Shown in pieces: positions 37,095-49,470 of a DNA stretch of 64,000 nucleotides. Source of the DNA: Lateolabrax maculatus (taxonomy: Eukaryota > Chordata > Actinopteri > Acropomatiformes > Lateolabracidae); the NCBI GenBank assembly GCA_031216445.1, contig CM062218.1, positions 8,329,001 through 8,393,000 on the forward strand, read 5' to 3'. A program made the translations under genes and the position numbers. A model generated the notes under the pieces. The model was not told the DNA's origin and did not search any database. It saw nothing but the letters and a program-made list of their open reading frames with translations. The stretch's first letter is position 1; each line of letters opens with the position of its first letter.

Positions 37095-38085
37095 GACTGC
37101 TACAATCTTTTGGACAATTCATTTTATGGACAACGTGGAGTGATTCATCCTGAGGGGAACAAAGTTAAATGTTATGGCTGCTGAGTTCTGTTAAAGTTTA
37201 TGGTTTTCTTAAAAAGAAGGAATAAGGAACAAGCTTGACTTGAGAAGTTGTCACTATGCTGATAAAAGCCAGCATTACACTTTGCTAAAAAGATCATTTA
37301 AAGTGGGTTTAGTCTTTCTGAACTATGCACGTATCCATGTTAATAACACTGTTGAATGCTTGTAAACTTTAAATGAACAGATTGATGTAAAAGGACCCAT
37401 GAGGACATAAAGGAATTTCTATCACTTGTAAGTTGTGAAGAGGGTCCTTTATCCTACAAGAAATTCTTCTGTGAAGCCTTTTTGCAAGTGACCAGGGATG
37501 ACCTGATCGCTGAAACTTTCGTAAATGTGTAATTCATTTTTGATTTCCAAGGGGCGGAGAGATTGGGTGCAGGCCAGGAAATGCTCGGGCTGGTAGCTGG
37601 GAACCCAAGAACTGCTCTGAGTCCAGCACAACACACAGATATGTGCGTGCACACAACATTAGGAATAATATGGATGTAATGAAATGAACTACTTACAGTA
37701 TGTTAAATATGCCTCTTGGTGCTTGCAGACTAATTAATTGTAAATATTGTTGTATGTTGTAGACTAAATATGGAAGTTCAAGTAAGTTGGCATCTGTGCT
37801 TGCACTCTGCCAAGTTATATTTGATCATGACAAGTTGTAAGACTGTTTAATTGGAACAATTAAGCTCAACTCCCTGCCTCTGTGGAGATTGTGTCAGAAA
37901 AATACACCAACATCCCTGGTGGCCTTGATATGAGATAACTCGTCTACTGTGCTCAGTGGATTGCGGAAAATATGTGAGTAGTGCTGAGCAGTCAGGGCAT
38001 GTGTGGGAACACTTCAGCAAAGAAAACATGTTGCAATGCTGATTAAACTGGCCAATAAAAACATCCATGGTCCCCGGAGTATCTA
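37095..38085. other. Intergenic sequence, no gene seen
   Basis: No motif or repeat recognised. Confidence 0.55.
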
Positions 38086-38325
38086 CCGACGTTGGTGAAC
38101 CTCTAACTTTTCCTCTAGTGACATCAGCAGAACGACTTTTTTTTTTTTTTGTGAAACATCTCAACAACTGTTTGATGCATTGCACTGAAATTTGAATAAC
38201 ATTCCCATCAGCCTCAGCTATACTTTGTATTTAATGCTAATTATTAAATATTATGCTTGCTAAACTTATTAACAAACTAAACATTGTGGTATTGTCATTG
38301 TAAGCATGTAACATTGTGTAACTAT
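38086..38325 (+). repeat. Percomorph interspersed repeat, family Y, copy 2
   Basis: Contains TTTTCCTCTAGTG, CATCTCAACAACTGTTTGAT, ACATTCCCATCAGCCTCAGC, TTTAATGCTAATTA and GTATTGTCATTGTAAGCATG in the family order. A T run near 38,138-38,150 interrupts it. Confidence 0.75.
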
Positions 38326-38349
38326 AGGAATATTAAAAAAATTCTTACC

Positions 38350-38482
38350 CTGTATCCTAGTGACCCAATGGTTAAGGCGCTGACTTAGGCCCTTTATTTC
38401 ATGTAATTTCCCATCTCTGTTTCCCCCCCAGTTCTTGGCCTCACTTCACTGTTAGCTATCAAATAGGGGTATAAGAGGGTAT
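38350..38482 (+). mobile_element. tRNA-derived SINE, internally deleted copy
   Basis: Starts with tRNA-like AGTGACCCAATGGTTAAGGC (A-box region) and continues with GCCCTTTATTTCATGTAA, a CATCTCTG-type block and ACTGTTAGCTATCAAATAGG, the body and tail of a common fish SINE whose intact copies end in AATAAAGGC. The B-box part of the tRNA region is missing, so this is not a tRNA gene. Confidence 0.7.
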
Positions 38483-38629
38483 AAATCACTATTTCACATG
38501 CACTCAGTGTTACATGAGAAAGGACCAACAGTCATGTGGATACACAAATAGCTCTGTTATTGATGATAATGTTTTTTGTTACATCCACTCATCCTGTGTC
38601 ACCCTAACTTGTAACCCCTCCACCATGTT

Positions 38630-38660
38630 CTCTCTGTCTCTCTCTCTCTCTCTCTCTGTG
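38630..38660. repeat. (TC)n microsatellite
   Basis: CT dinucleotide run with one interruption. Confidence 0.95.
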
Positions 38661-41010
38661 TCCTTTTACCTCACTGCCTGTCTCTTTCTCTATCTTGTCA
38701 TTCCAAGTTATTTTCTTCTTTATTTCTCCATCTAATTGCAGCATCATCCACCCACTACTGTCACCTTTCTTGTACCCTGTCCAAAAATCAGATATTAGAT
38801 TTATCTATTGGAGGCTGTATCAGTGAGGGAGAGGAGGAGTGATGCTGTGATCCCTCGGATAGCTTCAACATGTGCTGCAAAGAACCACGTGCAGCTGAGT
38901 TTCAGTAAAAACAAGGAGCTGCTCACGAATTCCCAACACAGACACCACTAACACCTTTGCCCACCCAGGGTTGATGAGGTGGAGTTGATGCAAGAGCTAC
39001 CAGTACTTTACCTGGGGATAGTAGCAAAGTAGCCCCGAGACATTGTGAGGGCAGAATAAACTTTTCTTCTTCTTCTTCTTTTCTTTTTTCCTCCGAGGCC
39101 TGATTTAGTCAACACAATAACACCAAGCTGTTGTGTTTGACATGATGTCTGTTGTTTTTGCAGCGGTCTGCTTAGGATGCAGCATGAGAGTGAGGCATGC
39201 AGGGGGGCTGCTTCGACAGCGTGCAGACTCTGGAAGCACAGAGAGGAGGATGAGGAGTTGAGTAAACTCCATATTAGAAAACACCTCCCACCCACTATCC
39301 TAACCTGATGCAGCTATGGTCTCATCATCAGACTCGGCTTTATTCCCCTCAAGGTGCAACACGGAGGGCTTTAAGTATTCTTTTGTGCTGTCAGCAACAC
39401 TTCCTGTACAGTCTCAGTTTAGTAAGAAGCTGCAGAGCATCTGCAGTGTATGTTCGAACAAAGTGTAAGAGTTATACTATTAAGTACTCAGTACATTTTG
39501 CACGTCATATACTTCATATTCTCTTACTGTTAAGGTTAAATTTACATTACTCTTTATGCAGGGACATATTTCTATGCATAATGGATAAACATTTGCACAT
39601 TGCACCTTTACAGTACATGCATGCACTGTACATTTACTATATGTTTACATGTGGACAGGAGCACATTTTTAACATTTTTTTCTCATAATGTCTCAGTGTC
39701 CCTTTCATTGTTATATTTCATCTACATTAATGTTGGATATAGAATATTTAAATTATTTCATTTTTTAAATAATGCATATACACTCGTTCTCAATTGTCCG
39801 CCTTAGATAATCATCTCACTGATCCTGCTGCTGCAGTTCATCAAATCACTTTTATTCATTCAGTGAAGGTGTCAGCTGCTTTCTTCTAAGTTAACTCCAA
39901 CTGTACTCTTTTTTTGACCTATTCAATTTCTATCTGCAGCAAAATTTGTTGAGGAACAGTAATAAGATGCTACCTGACATAATCCCCCTCCCCCCTTTCA
40001 TTCTCCTATGACGGCTCTTTGGCCACAAGAATATTGCAATGGTTCTCAAATGCATTCACATTTGCATCCACAAGTTTATGACTTTGGTAATATAGAACTA
40101 TTTCACTCATTGTAACTCTGGAGTCCCTGAAATGTAAATCTACACACAAAAAATATTTCCCTCTTCACCAACTTCACCACACACAATATAACCAAGTATC
40201 TATGTGCCTGTGTGTGCAGATGTCTCTTCAATAAAAAGCAGGAAAATTGAGAGAGGGAGGAGGACTGCACCACAAGAGGAATACAAAGGATGAGGACAAC
40301 CGGAAGTGCTGCTACTCCTCGTTTAGTCTGTGAGGGGCACAAGAGAGCTAGAGATCCTTTCTCTGAGCAGGCTTCACACACACTGCCTGAGGAAAGTACA
40401 GGCTGTGAGGTTACTAAGGGACATCGCAGCTGTTTAGTCATACAGCTGCAATTGAGGCATTGATTCTACTAGTTTCCACAGGTTTCTCTGAAAACTCATA
40501 TAACAGAGGTGACTGTCAGCCTGGTTTATTAATCAGACACATCATGCTGAATGGCATTAAACCTATAATGTAATACTGTTACTTTGAGTAAATTTTTCAA
40601 GCAGTGTATATAGTATTTTGTCATCACCCTGCACATGTACTGTAAATACAATACAAGAAATGTGTGCATACAGACACTATATATCAGTAAAACCTTCGTC
40701 CAATGACGCACATCTTTCTTCTTATTGAGGATGACAACACTTTAAATAAGTCAAACACTGCTATGACAGTGATTCATCACATCAAGGTCTTCTCAATAAT
40801 CAGGAAACAAGTGACAACTAGATTAACGCTATCTTTCAGGCCACCACATTACTTTCAGCCTCCATCTGTATGTTCAAGTACTTGATCCAACAAATCTATT
40901 ACAGTCGCTTAAAACAAACTGTTGAAATAATGTTAATTGATCTGAACTGGTATTTGCTGTTTATTGTATCATTGCAGATGGCGCTCATATTTCTTATTTT
41001 TGCTTACCTA
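38661..41010. other. Intergenic sequence, no assigned gene
   Basis: Includes a (TTC)-rich stretch near 39,062-39,086. A segment at 38,800-39,420 reads like a heavily decayed LINE, with phrases such as TTTACCTGGGGATAGTAGCA, but no motif is firm. No exon recognised. Confidence 0.4.
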
Positions 41011-41328
41011 TTAAAAGGACCAGGGCCAGTGTGTAGGATTTAGTGGCATCTAGCGCTGAGTTTGCAGATTGCAACCAACTGAACACCCCTCTCCTCAGTT
41101 TTTAGGAGAACCTATGGTGGCCAACGCCAAAACGCGAAAGACCCTATCTAGAGTCTGTGTTTGGTTTGTCCGTTCTGGGCTACTGTAGAAACATAGCGCT
41201 CCCTATGTAGATATGGAAGGCTCATTCTAAGCTCACCAAAACACAATGATTCTTGTGAACATACTTATGAACATTAAGTATTGCCAATAGATTCCCCTAC
41301 ATGTAAACCCTGCACCCTGGTCTTTTAA
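41011..41328 (+). mobile_element. Short non-autonomous DNA element with inverted ends
   Basis: The left end TTAAAAGGACCAGGG is inverted at the right end (TTAAAAGACCAGGG on the minus strand). The interior has GTGTGTAGGATTTAGTGGCA, CAACCAACTGAACACCCCTC, GTTTGGTTTGTCCGTTCTGG and CTACTGTAGAAACATAG, a repeat I know to be widespread in spiny-rayed fishes. The element is 318 bp with no ORF. TTAA at both borders suggests a TTAA target, but this copy alone does not separate target duplication from the inverted repeat. Confidence 0.88.
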
Positions 41329-43539
41329 TATTTACCAGGTAGTGTAAAATTTAATTTACATTGGTCTCTTTCCCTGCATATAAACAAAGCAGATTTTAAC
41401 ATAAGAGGGAGGCGGATCAGTGAAGGGGAGTGAGTGTGTAATGGTGGTGACTGCAAGGCTGCTCCATCTTTGTGTGGGGGTGTGTGACAGATTTTGTTGG
41501 TTGGGTCACAGGAGGGAATCATTTTTAGACTGGGAGCCTCGTGTTTCCCATTCCACAGCCTACACCCTGGGTTGGGGTGGGAGCGGACGGTGTGTCAGCA
41601 ATTACTCATACTACAACTTGTAGTGGTGGATCAATAATCAAATAGAAACACGAGTTCTGGATGTCTTTTGTCTTATTTTGCAAGCCGAGTTCTGCCCCTC
41701 ATTTCTTCTCCTACTATTAAATGGTGATATCACAGTGGGCTGGTGGCAGTGGTAACGTTTGTATTGATAGTGGCATTGTAAAAATTAAACGGTCTGGTGC
41801 TTTGGCACATTGTTACAGTAGGTACTGAGTATTACTTACCACTGCTACTTCAAAGAACATCACAGAAGAAGACACTGAGGTAATGAACTATTCTGCTGCA
41901 AAGGCAGTGGCATTACAGCCTCATGAAAAGAGGGAGATTAAATAGCAGGGGAGCACTTATTCTCCCAGCAAACTGTGCAGCAGGCTGAAACAAAGTAGTT
42001 TGTTTTAAAAACTTATAACAAAATTCAAAGGATAGACAGAGCCACTTGAAGAGGCCAAGTACCAAATTGTGCACTTTCCAAATCAATGAGCACATTGGTG
42101 CTGTTACTGCAAATGTGTCCAACACAATAACCAACAGCTCCCCCCCACCCCGAGAAACAATTTTTTTTCAGATCACCTTTTTTCTCATCCATGTTGCCTT
42201 AAGAATTGAGATTGAAAGTTCATTTTTGACTTTGGAAACAGTAGTTGACAAGCAGTTTTGAGCTTTAAATTCCAACATAAAAGCATATGATCAAAACAGC
42301 TACTAAATGGATCTTGCAGTGGGATTGTTTTGTCAAATGAACAGTACTGTATGTGAGCGGAGTGAAGTTATAATGTTCTAAAACGAGTTTGCATGCAATT
42401 TAAAAAGCAGTCAAACATGTATAGGTAAGCCAACTAATCCTTCAACAAACCCTTTAACACCATAATTTTACTTTGTATTAATATTACAATTTGCACAACT
42501 GAGATACAGTAAATCAATCGATTGCCCCTGTCACATTGCATAGTGTGAACACAAAGTGGCTTGTTTGAAAAAAGTATCATTATTTTACTGGCAGGAAAAG
42601 GGTAAAAAAAAACACATTTGAGGTAGGTGTACATAAGTTTGTCTTGACCACTGTAGAGCAGATACATGTCGAAATCTGTCAGATTTATACATGCAAGAGG
42701 AACACATAATAGTATAAAGCAATGTTTGTGTATAAGCAACTTCTATTTCATACTGGTTCTCTGTCATGACATAATGGGAAATTTGCCAGAAGATCTAGTT
42801 TCCTTTCTGTTCAAATTTTGAGAAGTTGCACAGTAAGTGTGTTTTCACTGGGAACATTCTGCCAACTTTGAGGATTAAGAACAATGCAGCCGGATCTCTG
42901 CAGTCCTCCTCTGTTTGAGTGTATGCCTTCAAATATACTGAGTCAGGACATGGGGTACATCAGAGGGAGTCTGGGTGTGCCAGGAGCCATGCTCAATATG
43001 GAGACAGATGGCTTACAACTCCTCCAAGACATCTGTTTACTGTGAGTTACACCATTAGGGCCAGATGCAAAGCAAAATGGGTGACGGACAACCAATCACA
43101 TTCATCTCTCCCATTTGGCAGTCACCACTCACTTAACTTTACAGCAATGCTTGATGCTTTTTTAATAATAAAATGTGTTCACATAACTGAAAAAACATGC
43201 TTTTCCTCTAGTGCATTTAAGCTTAATTTTACAGCTATCTTCCAAATCACCGCCATAAATCTCTTGAATTTTAGATATGGCAGGATGTCTTGATGTTTCC
43301 ATAACATATGGTAGTCAGAAAATCATGAATTGCTTGTTGAAGCTCAACATGTTCACAACTTATATATTTTGAGTAACATCAAGTGATAGACTTATTTTCC
43401 TTTGACGGTTGTTTCTGGTAACTGGAAAATATTTATTATATTTATTAATTATATACTAACAGATGTTTGTTGTTGCTGTACTGTGTAAAGGGAAGGGAGT
43501 CACTGATGAACCTGCAGAGGTTATTGCCTGACTCTTGAC
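41329..43539. other. Intergenic sequence, no gene seen
   Basis: No exon or repeat family assigned. Several short open frames lack any motif. Confidence 0.5.
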
Positions 43540-43945
43540 CTTTTGAGTGCTTAAGCATCTTTCAGTTCATTGTTCTGGTTGTATGGCCCACAACTTTACT
43601 TTTCAACCTCTCATCAACCTTGTTTCCAGCTGCAGCAGACAGTTGTTTTCATAGAAACCACTCTAATAAACCCACTGTATGCTACCTATCAAAGCACTGG
43701 CAGACAGACAAAGTTAGTAAGTATCTAGTGAGCCATGTGAGGGAAATATATCCCTCATGAGTTGGTGGAGACCAAAACAGAGCTAAACTGAGATTAAACC
43801 TTGATCACAAATAAATGTTAATGTTGCTCTGTATCTGCTGGATGTGTGAATAAGCAACCGTTTGCTGACACATCTGCAACTTTATATATCAGTTGTGCTG
43901 ATAGCTTGTTCCGTAGGCCCCAAAATCAATTAATGCTGCTTTAAA
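43540..43945 (+). mobile_element. MITE-like percomorph repeat, family M, copy 2
   Basis: Longest right-hand part of the family: TTTCAGTTCATTGTTCTGGT, CCCACAACTTTACTTTTCAA, TTTCCAGCTGCAGCAGACAG, GGCAGACAGACAAAGTTAG, GAGTTGGTGGAGACCAAAAC and CTGTATCTGCTGGATGTGTG. It ends in TTAATGCTGCTTTAAA, an inverted match to the TTAAAGCTGCA left end of copies 1 and 3. Confidence 0.82.
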
Positions 43946-44029
43946 AAGTATATTTCCCTGAACTCAAGCACTTCAAGCTGCAACCAATCTTCATTGTTGT
44001 TCATTTAGACCTAACTACATTGTTTTTGT

Positions 44030-44305
44030 AGTGCACAGGGAAACACTCCAGGAACAACAAGGACCAGACAGAGAAAAAAGGAAAACCAGGGACACAGGCA
44101 ACTAATCACAAGAACAAGAGACAGCTGGGGTGGGCAGGTAGGATACTGGAGAAGAAGGGAAACACAAGGGCAGTACAAGACTTAAACACAAAACAGCTGC
44201 GCAGGGGAAACTGAGACACAAGAGAAACACTGGGGAAAAACAGGGGACACAACAGGGGACACTGCCCGGCTGTGATACAGGCATCATATGAGCAAAATAA
44301 AAAAC
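44030..44305 (-). repeat. Purine-rich interspersed repeat, LTR-like
   Basis: Dense run of GGGAAACACA, AACACTGGGG and GGGGACACA phrases on the plus strand. Read on the minus strand it resembles pyrimidine-rich regions of fish LTR or long DNA elements. No coding remains. Class uncertain. Confidence 0.45.
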
Positions 44306-46844
44306 ACTCACTTATGTAATATGTAAGCCTTAGCATAGGTTAACTGTTACATATTACAATAAAGTAACTGCCAAACTCACAATAAGTAATTCGCGTTCAC
44401 AACATGATGTTTAATGTCTATTTACTGCAACTATAAACTGTTGACAAATAGTCCCTGTCTCCTTGTTTTTCTAATCTTATGGTGAAACGAAAAATAGCGA
44501 AAAATAGCTCTCAAATTATGGGCAGCACTTTGTAATTCAATTTTCAGAGCACAATCAATTATGTTACATCTATCTTGGCTGGGATTGTTTGATGCTAAAT
44601 GAAAACAAATACAGATGTCAGGCAGGCTAGTGCTTCTATAAGTGGCTCAATCAATCTGTTTTTCAAAGTAAGACTGTGGTGATATATAAAGACTATTTTC
44701 TTCAAATAAGAGGTCCCTTTGATGAGAGGTAATTGGATGTCATGAATTTAAAAACCCTGTCCCATAAAACCCTGTTTGGCAAATTAACTATTTTTTGTTA
44801 CGTTGTATATGGTGGTACCTGAACTGAAAGTCAATGACTGTCCTCATCAAGCAAGATCAATCTACTTCATCCAAGAATAGAGTTTTGATGACTGACTTTA
44901 ATAACCGCGAGTTTATTCTCGGATCCAAAAAACATTCACGGTGAAGGCATTCTTTGGTTCCCACCAAACGCTAAAAATGGCTAACAACCATCTTTTTTTC
45001 TCTCCCAGAAGTCTGATCAAAGCCATTGGATTTGGACTAAATCTAGCACAAATTACATGAATTTGGTTGGGTATCATGTCAGGATCAAAGTGTAATTTGC
45101 TGGTGTATACATAGTTGTAAAAGGAACAGTTGCCACTATGAGTCACGGAGATGTCAGTTTACTGCTGAATACAGTTCAAGCGGGACAAGCCAATAGGAAT
45201 TGTTCAGAAGAGAAAAACCCAATAGCCAGCTGACATAGCCTCCTTTTTCGAGAGGACGCTGAGTTATTGTGTATTGATAGCCAATCAAGAAATACTTTTT
45301 CAACTTCATCCTCTTCTGTGAGAGAGAGAGAGAGAGATAGAGAGAGAGAGTATGAGAGGCAGAAGGATAAATGAAGACTGGTTTGAGGTTCATTCTCTTC
45401 ACTGCATCCTTTTATTTGAAGTGTTTCTCTGAACTCAGCAGTCACTTACTTGGCATTTCTTGATCAACGGGGCTCCAAAAGCTTTAGAGACTGAAAACTA
45501 TCAGAGAGACTACAGTGAAAATATTTTAATTATCTGTTGATCTTCTCCTTGTTTTTTTAAGATTACAGCTCCATATAGCTCATCAGATGTCTGAAAAATA
45601 TGTTGCATCACCATCATCATAATTCAGGAGCATTAGCCAACACTTTCAAGCATGAGAGAAATTTGATGTTGTTTGCAATAACATAGATGAATAGGTTTTT
45701 AATATTATAGGAGCCAGACATTTACATCACCACTGGAGCAGTCTAACAGCACTGATTACCCTTCCACATGAACGTGGATCTGCTGGTAGGTATCGAACAC
45801 CAACATTTTTCTTTGCAGACTTTCAAAGATTCTTGCAGAGAAAAGGTGCAGAGAGAACAGAGCTCCATCTTTGGTTCAATTTACTTTTGGTTCTCTTCCA
45901 GTTTATTTATGTAAATATATATTTCTCAATTAAGCGATGCTTCCAATTGAGTTATGTGTTAAAGTGAGTTGAATGACTTTTTGGCAAAACAAAAGGAACA
46001 TATATTTGTTCATGCATGGCCCATATAAGATATCAAACATGCAATCTTTACTTATTTGGTGTTATAACAATGCTTTATTATTATTGTTATTATATGTACA
46101 GCGGTGTGCTGTGCGACTTCTCCTGTAACCTTTTGTAGAAATGGATTGTATAATTAAGTACCTCACAGATACCATGGACTAAGCAGAGACAGCAGTGCAC
46201 ATTTACTTGAGTTATTAACATTAAAACGAGTGATAACATACAGCCGGTGCATATATTAATGCAAGTAGTTGACAGGCGGCTGTTTCCAGTTAGAACTTTT
46301 CTCGAATTTCTCCCCATCTCTTTTGTCTTTTTTATTTCCTGTGAGACCCGATTAACCTGTCGGAAGTGGAAAATCCACTGCTAATACAAGTCCTTGAGAA
46401 TTTACCACCTGCCTATGATTCTCTGTCCCCATGGCAACCTAATCAGCTGAGAGAGAGAGAAAGTGTGTGTCAGACACTCTGTGTGAGACAGAGAGGATGA
46501 AAGACAGACAGAAGGAGAGAGGGACTGCTGAAAATGTTTTCCGGGTGTGAAAAGAACACAGTCATGGGTCTCTCCCCACTTGCTTTTAATTCATTAATCA
46601 GTCATTCCAACTGTTATAGTATTGAGTGAAAACAATCATGAAGTCTACTTTATCGTCCTTTGTTAATCAGGAGGAAGTAATGTATCATAATAATTAAGTC
46701 TGGACTAAATGGAAATGTGCTTTGTAAAATGTATTATACAGAAAATGAAACATAGTGTACAGTATGAATATTTGTTTTTTGGTTGGTTTCTTTGTTAGTT
46801 TTGTCACCTGATAAAGTTGTTATTGGGAATGTGTTAGTTATATA
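44306..46844. other. Intergenic sequence with GA microsatellites
   Basis: (GA)n runs at 45,319-45,350 and near 46,450-46,461, and an X-box match at 46,425-46,438. No exon recognised. Confidence 0.5.
46425..46438. promoter_or_regulatory. RFX X-box-like palindrome
   Basis: GTCCCCATGGCAAC matches GTYNCCATGGNAAC at all constrained positions and differs from the site at 9,714 by one base at an unconstrained position. Function is inference. Confidence 0.4.
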
Positions 46845-47245
46845 TTTACACATCCAGCAGACATGGAGCAACTTTAACATTCCTTAAATGTCAACCTTTT
46901 TTTGATCTTCACCAACTCCTGAAGAAAATATCTGGCTCTTTCGCTGCTAAATGCTCCATTATGTTCACTACATTGTCGCTAACTTTAGTCTGTCATTTGG
47001 TGCTGGGAGTTTGCTGAAAACAGCTGGCTGCTGCCCCTAGAAAAGAGAGTGAACCAAAACAGTATTGTGGGCCGTAAAATCAAAACAATAAGCTGAAATA
47101 CCCTAAAACGCTACATAGAGCTGAGGAGAACAGCAGAGTTGATGGATAATTATCTGTGGGTTTGTCACTACAAGGGCCCTGTTTCACATTACAAATGTAA
47201 TTTAATCAATTGTTCATAAAATACTTTTGGTTAGTGCAGCTTTAA
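46845..47245 (-). mobile_element. MITE-like percomorph repeat, family M, copy 3 (inverted)
   Basis: On the minus strand it starts TTAAAGCTGCACTAACC, then ACCCACAGATAATTATC, CTCAGCTCTATGTAGCG, TTTCAGCTTATTGTTTTG, ACGGCCCACAATACTG, CAGGAGTTGGTGAAGATC and TCTGCTGGATGTGTAAATA. It has the best left half of the three copies. Confidence 0.85.
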
Positions 47246-49447
47246 GTTTCAATGCACTTGACAGATAAAGAGGTCTGTAAGACACTGTTGATTGTCACCA
47301 GACGTACATTTGATTACTTCTACAGTGGCAGGTAGATACAAGTGTTACATAGTGACACCATCATAAATATTATTTCAGACAACATATTATGTAATTTGGT
47401 AACATCAAAACCATATATTATATTCATTTCATCACTCTTGAGTTGGTTTAGAGACTCATGCCTGCAAGACATTACATTTCCTCCCCATCTCTTCTTTATT
47501 CAACTGATGTTTGTGCATAATGCATCAGTCACAGAGAATGACCTCTCTGCCAGTGTGCTGCTCTCTCGTCCTTGATGAGCTCTTTGTTTTGATCCCCAGA
47601 CACCAAATTCTCATCAACTCTCACTTCATAGTTTTTTTCTCTCTGCCTGTCTTTCCCTCCTCTTCTGTAGCAGCTCTCCAATTCTCTTATCACTGCTTTT
47701 CCATCAGCCTTGCACAAACTCAACATATTGTCTGCCTCTGCCTCGCCCACCACTTCCGCTCGCTCCCGGTTACTCTCCCTCGCTCCCTCCCTCCCTGCAT
47801 CTCTCTCTTTCTGCTTTGGCTGTTGTCTCACAGCCAGGTTCACGTCAGCATAATGTGAGGCTATTCTGCCCACAGCTGAAAGCTGTTTCTTTCTGCTGTA
47901 CTATTTCTCTTTTATGTTGGCCTGTCTCTCACTTTTCCCTCTGTGTCACAGCACAGTCTCTTTCTCTCCTTTTGAAACCCTACCGGAAAAACCTTATGCC
48001 CTCAGACCAGAGTGACTAGCACATAATTATATCCTAATTATGTGCAATGAATTGTGCACATTATATGGTAAATTAAACTGACCTTTAATTCGTTGTTTGC
48101 TGTTCATCCTCTATGAGTTTCTGCAGGCCTGTGTAAATCCAGAACTTTTCATTAGTGACCTCTGGAGTCCTGACAGGGCATGTTTTGCGACCCAGAGGTC
48201 ATGTGAAAACAAAGGTTCCTGGGAGAAGTTCATCAGTTCTATCAGTTCTGGGAAAGATATATATTTCTTTATTACGTAAAACTACAATATCATAAAGCAG
48301 AGTTCAGTCAACACTATTTTGTGATGTGCCAATATAAATTATAAGCTTCAAAATGAATCACTATAACTGCAATGCCACTGCAATGGATTGCATTGGACTG
48401 TGCAGGTGTTTGTGACATTGTATTGATTTTGGGGGTTTTGGAAATGTTGTCATTTCAGTTCAGCAGTAGGCACTTTCTCATTTACTAATACTCATTTACA
48501 ACAGTATGCCAGCTGTAGGTGCTTTACTCTTTCAAACACAACGAAAAGCATAATGCTTCTGCTGAACTTCACCTTCATACATCATCATCCTCATCATGTG
48601 AATGTTGAAAGACATAATTACAATAAATATGTTGAAAAGAGACTTTTAGTTGACATTTTTCAGTTTCCTCTTCAGGCCAAATATGATAGCTAGCAGGAAT
48701 GAATAATAGGACTGATTTGTGTTGAGACAGCATTGTTATTCCAGCAATTATAGGACAGGATCACCATTCATTAGTTTATATGAATATTGAAATAAGAACA
48801 AATTCCAAGCAAAACTCAAATTATATGTTTATAAAACTTGAGTTTTATAGAAATATTTCCCCTATGTGTTCCATCACCACCAGTCTTTGTTGCTTGTCAT
48901 TTATAAATATCTGCCTGCATGGCCACTCCCTTGTATCTGCTCTGCACTATTTTCAGAAATGGCATATTTTTATGTCCTAATGGATCTCAACAAGGTGTGT
49001 ATTTACACAGTCGCACTTCCCAAACCACTTTCACAGGCTCCCAAATGGGGGAAAGGAAGATAAGATAAGAAGAGTTCACATGTGCAGAGTAGATATAATG
49101 GAGCTACTTGCTGGCTTGTTTTAGTAAAGTAAAGTATGAACAGGATGAAATGTGGGAGACGTAGGTGAATGAATGACACTGTATTCCCTTTTATTTATTT
49201 TATTTATAGTTTTATGCTTTACATTCTCTCTGACTAAAGGGGGAGGGGTAAATATCTATTTGATACCTGATTTGTTTTGCACTGTACATGTCTTTCTCTG
49301 CTGCTCCCTGCTTACTCTTCAAGAACAAAACCCACATTCTGTCTCTGCGAGTGTTCACTAGTGGAAAACTGAACACTACTGACGTCAGTAAGATTTACAC
49401 CTCTATTTCTGTCCAAATGGCCACACATCTAATAATTAAATCTTCAA
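47246..49447. other. Intergenic sequence, no gene seen
   Basis: A CT-rich block at about 47,630-47,960 supports long but meaningless open frames on both strands. Nothing else assigned. Confidence 0.55.
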
Positions 49448-49470
49448 TTTTTTTTTTTTTTTTTTTTTTT
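49448..49470. repeat. T23 homopolymer
   Basis: Twenty-three consecutive T. Confidence 0.93.

Noticed and set aside
38350..38385. tRNA gene resemblance
   Set aside because: Only the A-box half is tRNA-like, and the downstream body and tail match a SINE. No cloverleaf.
39308..39688. 126-codon plus-strand frame
   Set aside because: No motif. The area looks like a decayed repeat and the frame runs into AT-rich sequence.
47511..47873. 115- and 114-codon frames on both strands
   Set aside because: Both arise from a CT-rich block, overlap each other, and show no protein features.
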